Positions 55,101-64,000 of a DNA stretch of 64,000 nucleotides are shown here, one piece after another (the stretch's first letter is position 1; each line of letters opens with the position of its first letter). Origin of the DNA: Leptodontidium sp. MPI-SDFR-AT-0119 (lineage: Eukaryota; Ascomycota; Leotiomycetes; Helotiales; Leptodontidiaceae); contig JAHLEZ010000004.1 in assembly GCA_020726505.1 (NCBI GenBank), forward strand, positions 1,798,001-1,862,000. Direction: 5' to 3'. Under the pieces are notes generated by a model. The model was not told where the DNA came from and did no database searches. It saw nothing but the letters and a program-made list of their open reading frames with translations. Both the position numbers and the translations under genes were made by a program.

Positions 55101-57432
55101 CAAGATATCGAATTCCTAAAACAGCCCGTCCAACTTGCTTCGCCTCCACAACTTTTTCATGAGACGGAAAAATACCTATCGAATTTCCGGATCTCTTTCA
55201 CAACTTCAAAGTTCAGGCTGTCCCTTCAGGTGATTGATGTCGTCGCAATTGCTGATTTTCGCATTTAGACCCTCAAGCAAGGTCGTCTGTTTCTACTCTT
55301 TGTCAACATCCAATGTTTCCGCGGGAATTTTAGCTTTTCGGCTTACTGCAACCCCCCAGGCTATGCCTCAGCTATCTCAAAGCCCTTTGTGAGTGGTATT
55401 TGCGAGGTCAAGTCTTTGTTCAGGTGGACCGGATAATGTAGGAATATTAAAGGGTACCGAGAAAATCTCGCCACCAGTTCTCAACAACAGCACGCATCCA
55501 CTCAACGTCCACTTCTCTCCAGACTCTACACATTCCAACATCTGATCTCGATCCTCTCCACGCCGCCAATTCTCATTACGTCTCAATTTCCACTCTTCAA
55601 AAATTTCACCATCACGTATCTCATCTCAAAATAGAGTGTTAGGGCTGCATACGACGACCGTTACAAATGATGGACTTGCGGGGCATGCATGCATTGATGC
55701 AAAAAAGCCTAACTCTGACTCTCTCATTCTCAATATGGACGGATCAGCATAATTCTCCATATTGGCAGCACTGCATGCCAGCTTCAAGGATGGGGGAAAG
55801 GAAAACTCTGTTCCCTAGCGTGTCATCTCTGCTGTTGTGATACCGATGTGTTAGGTGTTGTGTGTGTCAAGCGTGGGATATTTGCTAATAGGTACCGGTA
55901 CTTGTCATGTTTCGAGTGCGACAATCGATCAGGGGCGAAAAAACGATCAACCAGAGTTCAGGAATATGACATGTCAGAACGTGGGATGAAGGTGTGTATT
56001 TCCGGATATGTGGCGAGCTTTATCTCCGTTTTTTGAGTTTAATGTTCTTCTGTATGGCGTTTGGCTTCGTCTGCGTCTCTTGTGTTAGGTTGTGGTTTTG
56101 TGATGCAAGTGCTGCTGTGAAAATGATAAGAGGACTACTTAGTCATTTTAACAATTACGGATCTTCTCATTTTCTGCTTTATCACCATTGCGCACGTCTC
56201 CTAAGTAGGATCTGAGCCTCAATTCTCGAACTTTGAAGTCAACAACGATTTCTCTAGCGAAGGTATTACTCCGAAGGGAAACACAATCAGGTAGCACTGG
56301 AAGCCAGTGTGGTTTGGACCACCTTGGATCGTCGTGACACCACAACGACATCAACTTATGGATCTCTGTAACCTTTCTCATTGTTTCATGTTTGAAATCT
56401 AGTATTGGATCTCACTCGAAGAAGCCAGCTTCGTTCCTAACGCCTAAATTGGGTGGAGAGGACTCACACTGCCTTTCCTGAGTTGAAGATGTTGATTATC
56501 CATCTGTGGTCACTATCCGCGGAACTTGCTCGTTCGACGTCTGAAGTATCAGAGCTTACATTTCAAAATTAACAGCTAGAATATCAAGAACGGTCTCACA
56601 AGATCATGAATATCTTCACACTTAGGTCCTTTTGGCAGTGCAATCAATCTTCATCAAGTTCGATAAAGATGCCGTAGTAGTGCGTCATCATAGGTTTTCA
56701 TACCCCGATCAATGGATATCGCACCCAATATACCTTCAATTACGACTTCTTTGTCTGTCCTCGGTCTCGAGGACTGCCTTCACAATCTAAGATGTGTTGC
56801 AGAAGATTGGTCACATGACATGTCTATTTTTCGTCGACAGACATCTTAGCCTACTTTATTGCAAGACAGCACATTGAGTCCTCGTTGGGACTAATTTTGA
56901 TTTCATCTAACGTCACTCGATATTATCCATAACTCCAAGACTACAACTGAGAACTTTATAAAGCAAGATTGATAATCTCACGTGGGAATACCAAGATAAG
57001 CGCGGCATCGAGCCTATATCAACCCTTACGCCCACCAGTATTTCGATCCAAGATTTTTGCCAGCAGCCAGTCAACTTTTGGACTCTACAGCCAAGCAAAC
57101 GTTACAAACCAAAGAATGTAAGATATGTACGCCATTCTCACAAAGGCAGTCATTCTCTCGTACATCGCACATAGAGTCGGGACACCAGATTCTCGCTTAG
57201 AAATCATCTCTCGGCGCCCTTCACTTGACTAAAACTAATACCTTCCTAATCAGTATCTCATCTCGGAATGCAAGTACTCGTCCGTTGTGACAGTCAGAAA
57301 TCAAGGAACCAAGTCTTCTCCCTACTTAATCAGAACATAAAGACTTCCTCCCTTCCTCAGAAATACTTCAAATAAGTCCTTCGGCTCTAATTCTCATTTT
57401 CTCATCATCTATTTTGCTTATATCGAGACAAC

Positions 57433-59108
57433 ATGGCAGCCGCTCCTCCAAACAGAGGTCTCCTCAAGATCGCACAGGGAAAGAGTATCGTGGCGTCGAT
57501 ACCCATCCCAAGCGTACCGGACGATTCGATCTTAGTCAAGACCGTAGCTGTGGCTGTGAACCCTACGGACTGGCAGACGCTGGATGAGGTTCCGGCGCCG
57601 GGCTTCACGCATTCGCTGCTAGGTGTTGATGCTGCTGGGATTGTGGTCGAAGTTGGTAAGGGGGTTACGAAGGATTTCAAGATTGGAGATCGAGTCGCTG
57701 GGTTCTCGCATGGCGGTATGAATTCTCTCTCAATATTCCCTATCTCTGTTTTTTCTCTCTCGATCATATAAGAGTACAGATACAAGACTACATACTACAC
57801 AAGAGAAAAGAAGAAGAAAACTGACCCAGAATACAGGCAACGACCGCAATCCCGTCACAGGCACATTCGCCAACTATATCCTCATGAAAGGCGACATCTC
57901 ACTGCACATGCCACCCAACATGACGTTCGAAGACGCAGCCACCTTGCCCTGCGGCATGGCAACCGTCGGATTAGGGTTCTATCGCCATCTCGAACTACCG
58001 CTCTTGACTCTCCCCGTTGCTGAAGAGAAGAGTGGTGGTGGTGATGGACCGTTTATTTTGATTTATGGTGGGTCTTCGGCTACGGGCTCGCTTGCGATCC
58101 AGTTTGCGAAATTGTAAGATCTGATGTTTAACTTCTTTCTACCCACCCCCTTTTTTGTCAGAGTACTGTAGTTAGTTGGTTTCCCAGGAATTTTTAACCT
58201 TATTTGCGTTTTTGCTGATCTTTTCATGTTTCGATGAATAGGTCGGGATTGAAAGTAATCACCACTGCCTCACCACAGAATTTCGACTTTGTGAGGAATC
58301 TCGGTGCGGATTATGTCTTGGATTATGTGCGTCTTCCTTACCCAGTCCCTATTTTTTTAATTTCAATATTATTTTCTTAATTGAAAAGACTGGATATTGA
58401 CTCCAAGTTCCAGCACGATCCAGAAGTCGGTTCCAAAATCAACGCCCTAACATCCAACACCCTCCACCTCGTCTTCGACACCATCGCCGTCCCGTCCTCA
58501 TCCGCCATCTGCGCCGCCGCCCTCTCTACCTCTCCTTCCCCTGACCCAAGTGTCAAACTCCTCTACGTAACCCTCCTGGAAGTCCCCATGTCTCGCCCAG
58601 AGGTTGAGAATATCTTCTTCCTGGCCTACACGATCTCGGGCGAGGAATTCGAGATGGAAGGTCAAGTGTGGCCTGCTTCGCGGGAGGATAATATGTTCGC
58701 GAGGAGATTTGTGGGGGTTTGTGATGGGTTGTTGAGAGAGGGTTTGGTGAGATGTCATCCGGTTTGGAAGAGAGAGGGGGGGTTGGAGGGGGTTTTGGGG
58801 GGGATGATGGAGGTTAGTTTTGTCATTTTTCTTTTCTTTAAGAGAGGGTGTGAGGCGCTGTTTGTTTACTTTGCCCCTTTCTTCTTCTTATTTTTTCTTT
58901 CTCTTGTTTTTCGTTTTGGTGTTTGGTTCTGGAGGCGAGATTTGTTTGTTCCGTGGCTTGAAGAGTATTCAGAGACTAGAGGGCCTGTGGTGGTCTACTT
59001 GGAAATGTTGGGAACTTGGTGAGCTGAGCTGACTTGTCGACGAAACAGATGAAGGAAGGGAAGGTTAGTGGCCAGAAGCTAGTCTACAGGATCAGTGATG
59101 AGGAGTAG
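57433..59108 (+). CDS. Zinc-type MDR oxidoreductase, trans-enoyl reductase/ToxD-like
   Basis: Exons 57433-57715, 57837-58113, 58242-58326, 58414-58812 and 59049-59108 join in phase to 367 codons. Introns are 121, 128, 87 and 236 bp, longer than elsewhere in the window. The catalytic domain opens with GLLKIAQGKSIVAS and VAVNPTDWQTLD, then LLGVDAAGIVVEVGKGV and FKIGDRVAGFSHGG; the structural-zinc cysteines of alcohol dehydrogenases are absent, as in quinone/enoyl reductases. The NADP-binding Rossmann motif is IYGGSSATGSLAIQFAKLSGLKV (about 195-215), followed by LGADYVLDYHDPEVGSKI. The protein resembles the stand-alone enoyl reductases that partner fungal polyketide synthases, but no such synthase lies in the window. 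Substrate unknown. The short last exon (MKEGKVSGQKLVYRI) matches the usual family end. Confidence 0.88.
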
Positions 59109-60493
59109 GTTTGTGAGTTCATTATTGCCTGTGTAAGGCACAGTAGCTAGAGCAAGTGTTCAGTCAGGAGTCTCCAAAACTAAGAGGAACATGGAGCTTG
59201 TTCCACTCCCGCTTTCAAAAATGCAAAAACTAAACAAGCCACGATCTTTGGACTACAGCAGCAGTATAATCTCCAAATTTTCCAATTTAAATCTGCCAAG
59301 TTTATGACACATCTAGAACTATCATCCTCTTCATCCGGAAGGAATCTCATCCGATTAGCAAGCGAGTGTATGTCGACAGAAGTGCATATATGAATGACTG
59401 TACCAATTACAAGCGAAATATATCATGGGCCTCAGTGATGCATGGCCAAGAAAGAGGAAGGTGTCTAGGATCGGCTCGGTCGGGTTGTACAGTTGTACAC
59501 GTGTCGGGTGCAGCGATTCGTAATAGAAATCCTGCCTAGGTACTTCTCAGGTTCTCACGATCAATCTGGAGAGAGGAACGTTGCCTGAAAGATCTCTTCC
59601 ATAACGATGACGATGGTTGTTCTCCTTCCCTTCCTCTAACTACCTGCAAGTCAACACCTCACATACGTAGTACGTACTAAATCATATTCGGAAACTCCGT
59701 CTCCACCTTGAAAAATCTGAAACAAAACTTCAAGTCATCAACTAACTGTCCAGTATTCGGAAGAAATCCTCCAATCTCGGCATGCGATGCAGGTGAGGTA
59801 AGCGTACACAACACCCAATCACCAACCCAACTCCTCCCTAAAGTACAGTAGTTCCTACCAACCACTGCACTTCACATCACCTTTACCCCACGGCTGCGTC
59901 CGCGCCATTCCTCCAACCTAATAATAAGCTGACCGCAAATAGCAGAATATGCATCGCGGCTGCGGCTGCGGTCGGTTAAACTCTGCGGACATTTATAGAA
60001 TCCCATTCGTGGGTATTATCCGCGTCTCTCGAAATAGCCAATAGCGACCACCGTTGCAGACAACAGACGAGCCTTCAACCTGCTTGGCGGCTTACATACT
60101 ATATGGAACAATGAATCCATAATTTTAACCGTGGGTGATTTTGTATTTGGTTGCGGTGGATGAGCACTGTATTTTTATCAGCTTGCGGTGGGAGATGATT
60201 TTGTTTGGGAGTGTTTGTGAGCGTGCTAATTCTGGGGAGGGATTAATTAATTACTGTATCCTTGGCTGTTCGCTTAGGGCTTGTTTGTAATCTTACTTTT
60301 GCCGAGTGATAGATGGGTGTTAATTTCGAAGGTGCCGGTGGAGGATGAATAGGATGGAATGAGATGATGCTTCGCTAAACTAGAGTGTTTGTATTTTCTA
60401 TCTTGGGAGATGTCATGCTGGATGAAGAGGATACTGGTACTGTATCGTGAGATGAGATAGGATGAGATGGGCTTGGAGGCAGACAGGAAAGAT
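59109..60493. other. Intergenic region, no gene
   Basis: Ordinary AT-rich DNA with no open frame of note. A GCGGCTGCGGCTGCGG run occurs at about 59956-59971. It leads into the promoter of the small secreted protein. Confidence 0.4.
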
Positions 60494-60502
60494 GTATATA
60501 AG
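60494..60502 (+). promoter_or_regulatory. TATA box of the small secreted protein gene
   Basis: GTATATAAG lies 177 bp ahead of the start codon at 60679. It is followed by an A/C-rich, G-poor stretch (60540-60678) typical of a fungal untranslated leader. Transcription would be expected to start around 60525-60560. Clear TATA boxes are otherwise scarce in this window, which suggests regulated, strong expression. Confidence 0.6.
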
Positions 60503-60678
60503 AGATGAGTTCCTGCTGTTCAGAAGGCATTTAGATCATCATCAACACTTCACACTTCAGACAAAGACACAACACAAACATTCCTACAAATTCACTCAAC
60601 AACAACTAACATCAACAATCTTCTTAACTGCAATCCTCACACTTCTAACAACCCAAACAACCCAAATAATCAGTCAAA

Positions 60679-61077
60679 ATGCAATTCACCACTCTCACCA
60701 TCACCCTCCTCTCGCTCCTCCCAGCCCTTACTCTGGGTGCACCAGTCGCATCCCCCGAGCCCGTCGCCATCGCAGAACCCATCGCAATCGCCGAAACCGC
60801 ACTGGAAGCCCGCGCCTCAACAGTGCGCGTCCAGCTCAATGGTCTCTCCGAACTCGCCGTGCAGCGCGAAGTAGCAACCGACAACGCCATCACACTCTTC
60901 AGCGGCAAATTCACAGACGGCTTCATCAGCAACTTGAATGGCCAGAACGGCGTCACTTGCCAGGCCTATTCTGACAAGGCAGCTACGAAGAAGGTTGGGG
61001 GCAGGTTTGGAAAGAATGGGGTGACGTTTAATGGTGGAAAGGAGGTGCAGGTTCAGGCGGTTAAGTGCTCGAAGTAG
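60679..61077 (+). CDS. Small secreted protein with KEX2-type propeptide
   Basis: One exon of 132 codons. The signal peptide is MQFTTLTITLLSLLPALTLG with cleavage near Ala21. A propeptide rich in Ala/Ile/Glu/Pro (about 22-50, repeated VAIAEPIAIAE units) ends in LEARAS, a likely dibasic-like/KEX2-type or related processing point. The mature part (about 52-132) is basic, Gly/Asn-rich, with two Cys (CQAYSDKAA and the C-terminal KCSK) that could form one disulfide. I do not recognise a named family, but the layout is that of secreted small proteins, including effector candidates, in ascomycetes. It stands alone with its own TATA box. Confidence 0.78.
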   Translation: MQFTTLTITLLSLLPALTLGAPVASPEPVAIAEPIAIAETALEARASTVRVQLNGLSELAVQREVATDNAITLFSGKFTDGFISNLNGQNGVTCQAYSDKAATKKVGGRFGKNGVTFNGGKEVQVQAVKCSK

Positions 61078-64000
61078 GGGGTGTTTTAAGAGAAGAGGGG
61101 AGAAGGGAGAGAGGGGAGGGTGAGATTGGGTTCGGATTTGAGATGCGCTCGCTTTTGCTTTTGCTTTTAGCTTTATTTTGTTGCATTGAAGGTTGTTATG
61201 AGCGAGCATGGGATTCTTGGCATAGTAGATCATAGCATGAGCATTGGGATGGCGGACTGGTACTGCATTGGATAGCGTTGCATATTTTACACCATTGGCA
61301 CTGAAAAATAGAAAGCATGGATTGCGTCTACACTCTACTTCCTTCAAGTAATTTGTAAAATTTTGGAATCATGTTCAGTAACACATGAGACAATTTGGCT
61401 ACATCGTTCAGACAACCAAATAGCTCTACCGCATTGAGATGGACTTCAACAGGCTTGCGAACCAGCCCACCCTCACCGAGGATATTCGCAATTGACCTTC
61501 ACAATCGGAAATCCACTCCAATTATACGGGCACTCAACCAACCATCAAGTTGGAGCGCCACGTGAGCCCATCATCACATGCTCGCTTAAGAAAGGGGTGA
61601 CTTCAAACGAAAGCTAAAGCGACCTCAACCTTAGAGGAAGGAACGACCCCCTGCCTCCCTTTCAGTCCCAAAACTCTAAAACACCATGAGATCATCACAA
61701 CAAACACGCTGATCGTCCCCACTTGAGACTTTTGCACTGCGACAAAGATGGGATGGTGACAAGAAGTCAAAACAACCAAAGCAAATAGGTGACAGTTTTG
61801 GGAATGTTCAATCACAGGCAGGCTGTTCAGTGGAGGTCAGTGGCAGTCATTGGGAGAAAATACGTTGTCCTAGTAGAGGTCAGTGTGTGTGAGAGAGGCC
61901 AATTATCTGATGCTTACCTTAGAATACTGATGTGGCCCCAGTGGTGTTGTGGTCATCGAAAAACCATCGCAATGTTGGGCAAGGAGAGTTACTTACTGAA
62001 AGGCAATTGTGTATGGTATCTAAGACTTCTTCGAGCATTGAAAGTGAGGATCCTATAATATAAAAAAAAGCCCGTCAGCCAGGTGAACCAAAACTGAGTA
62101 AGACACGCCCTTGCCCAGCATCTCACTGAGTTTTCCCCTGGCGCGGGCCGCAATGGCTCGTACGTACGCAGCAAGCAGAACGCTCCACATGTTGAATGTG
62201 TCCACCGCACTTTCCGAAGACACTGTGGCCGTTACAACTCGCAAGAGACAGGCTGAAGGCAAGGGTGGGAAGTGTGTCTTACCTGATGGAAGAGAGAAAG
62301 AAAGTCCTTGTGGTGGGGTGGGGTGGCGTCGCAATGTTGAGGAGACGCGACAAGGAGAGAAAGAGACTGATGAGGATGCGGCGCAATGAAGACACAAAGA
62401 TGGGAGTGCACGCAGGATGTGACGATACAATGAATAGGATAGGAGCAGTGTGCAAAAGGACGGAGACACGCTGTGGTAGAAATGGAGGCAGAGCGGTGGA
62501 GCACCGCAAAGGAAGGCACCTCTGATAAGAGAAGGAAAAATAAGTAAAGAAGATGGAGGATGAAGGGGGAAAGTCAACTTCTTAAGCACCCAGGGCAGTC
62601 AAGGAGGCTAAGTAGTTAATCTGCCAGACCTCGAGTCGGACTAGTTTCTCGCCGGGAACTCATGGCAGGTGCCGTCCAATCCAATCGAGTGCCTCTTGCC
62701 AGGGCAAAGCAAATGAAGGCAAAGGCAATACAGAGAGAGACAAGAAATGAGAGATTCGTTTAGATTAGAAGAGATGCTAATGGATACCAGGCATACCTTT
62801 GTTTACTTGGACTATGAGGGACAAGAAAAAGCTTACATTGCATAGCACTTCGTCCGACCGCAAGAGTGGGAAAGAGAGAGCGGCAGAGTGGCAGACCAAT
62901 GAGAGAGTTTCCTGAGAGATGAACACTTGCTTCTCTGCCAGCCAATCCCGAGGCAGAACGGACTCGACATCCAAAACGTCCAAGAGAAAAGCTGATTGGG
63001 CAGACAGGCGGCAGCAAGGTTGACTCTCTACCCATAGTACAGAGCACACCTGCGCAAACCCTTAGAAGTAGTGTGGATAATAGACTGCGAATGCACCTTA
63101 ATAAGGAATCTCCATCGCCACTGCTGACTTGCCAATGCTCTGGTCTGCGAGGGTAGGGTACTTACCTAGGTAAAGTAGGTATCTTGCATCCGCCATCGTT
63201 CGAATCGTCCGTTCAAGACACAGTCGAAGAAAACTTCCTTCTACCAACGATCACGACCACAACCTCCTTGCCATGTCCTCGATATTCGCGATATCCTCGT
63301 TTTCCTCTATCCGCAACTCTCAACAACCTCAGGATCGCCCTCCTCGCCGACCGTCGACTGTTGACCATCTGCCTACCTGGGCTAATCAAACAACAATAGA
63401 CCGCGCAATGACAACAGCAGCGAAGGCACATGACACATGGAAAGGACAACAATAGTTGGGGATTGGCGATAGAAGGACGGAAAGACAGACAGACGGGTGA
63501 GAGTGAAACAAGACTGTATAAGGAGTTGAATCGAGAGACTGGACATGCCAACTTACCAAGATAATTGATACAAGAAACGACAGATCTACAATAGGACAGA
63601 AGGAGACAGAAGATCGCAGAGTGGAAGGAAGACTTGAGGCTTACACTGGCGGAAGGAAAGGCTACATGTAAACAGGAAGAAGTGGAGCCGAGTTAGAATG
63701 ATAAAGCTTGCTGCAGAATACACTGTTGAGACCAGCACTCGCTGAGGACTTGCTTGCGGATGAAAGGAGGGAGAAGAAGGCCGGTTACACTTCAGATGTT
63801 GCCTGTCTTCTAATTCTTGCTAAATCTCGCTTTTCTTCTTTGTGTCTTGAAACCTTACAATGTATCCTCATCCCACCGAAACGCAAATTACCCTCTCGAA
63901 CTCCATGGGCATCACCACAAATTGCCTCCCCGTCAACTTGACTCCATGTCTTCAATTTCCTAACCATCCCATCAAACAATCCGGTCCCCATCTATCCTTC
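61078..64000. other. 2.9 kb terminal region, no supported gene
   Basis: Chance frames in both strands (for example 62053-62589 on minus) are low-complexity and Ser/Leu/Pro-biased. A 60-codon frame at 63273-63455 (+), MSSIFAISSFSSIRNSQQPQ, follows a leader-like C/A-rich stretch and could be a real short gene or a first exon, but nothing else supports it. From 62.2 to 63.8 kb the plus strand is purine-rich with many GAGA and GAAG words. Confidence 0.4.

Larger units (their letters stand above)
50090..57432. other. 7.3 kb region without recognisable gene
   Basis: Bounded by two genes that diverge. No frame shows coding character or plausible splicing to my eye. From 50.1 to 53.3 kb it is rich in microsatellites: TCTCR pentamers (51278-51325), AATTGC hexamers (51606-51633), GCAGTT/GCAGTG words (51719-51755), CATCYA hexamers (52033-52110) and G/A-rich runs. 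From about 53.3 to 57.4 kb the DNA is plain and AT-richer, with a (TCAAG)n run at about 54134-54152. It could hold long regulatory DNA, a long leader or non-coding RNA, or remains of genes too decayed to read. Confidence 0.5.

Noticed and set aside
50090..57432. tRNA, rRNA or CRISPR in the large gap
   Set aside because: I looked for tRNA B-box words (GGTTCGANTCC) and regularly spaced repeats on both strands and found none that fit.
62053..62589. 178-codon minus-strand frame
   Set aside because: Composition is Ser/Leu/Pro/Cys-biased and simply mirrors purine-rich DNA on the plus strand; no motif, no leader and no splice signals.
63273..63455. 60-codon plus-strand frame after a leader-like stretch
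   Set aside because: Possible short gene, but no motif, no splice partner and no homologue known to me.

Overview
This 64 kb window reads as nuclear DNA of a filamentous ascomycete (Pezizomycotina; Leotiomycetes is my best guess, but I cannot place it firmly). The reasons are short introns of about 47-125 bp with GTATGT/GTAAGT donors and CTAAC/CTAAT branch sites, monocistronic genes on both strands, fungus-specific families (DUF7580, DUF6594, fungal C2H2 modules, CSC1-type channels), small secreted proteins and many microsatellites. I see no transposon, tRNA, rRNA or CRISPR array. All exon models are hand-built from splice signals and phase continuity.

Left part (1-21.4 kb), mostly housekeeping: a predicted mitochondrial protein (-), the RNA polymerase II degradation factor DEF1 (+), a kinase-like APH gene broken by one in-frame stop (+), a repeat-rich single-pass membrane protein (+), a Ubp1/USP30-like membrane-anchored deubiquitinase (-), mitochondrial ribosomal protein bL9m (+), class II fructose-bisphosphate aldolase (+) and a Kes1/Osh4-type sterol/PI4P transfer protein (+).

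Central part (22.0-31.6 kb), the most unusual region: a head-to-head gene pair separated by 257 bp. The minus-strand gene can be joined in phase into a 10-exon, 2000-codon protein carrying a fungal N-terminal module, C2H2 fingers, a bromodomain-like segment, a UBX-like fold, C2, EH, SAM, SH3, a retropepsin-like segment and a terminal RING-H2. The plus-strand gene encodes a DUF7580/prion-inhibition-type protein with a degenerate kinase C-lobe and a probable GC-AG intron. A caspase-like (C14) protein lies about 13 kb downstream of the DUF7580 gene (44.7-46.6 kb). Signalling, self-recognition or programmed cell death is an inference from domain content, not shown by sequence.

Right part (33.4-64 kb): a CSC1/OSCA-type mechanosensitive channel (+), a GPI-type Ser/Thr-rich secreted protein (+), a DUF6594 membrane protein (-), a small spliced conserved protein (+), the caspase-like gene (+), a DapA/HOGA-family aldolase (-), a 7.3 kb stretch without a recognisable gene but rich in microsatellites, an MDR-type enoyl reductase (+) and a small KEX2-processed secreted protein with a clear TATA box (+). 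The last 2.9 kb holds no gene I can support.
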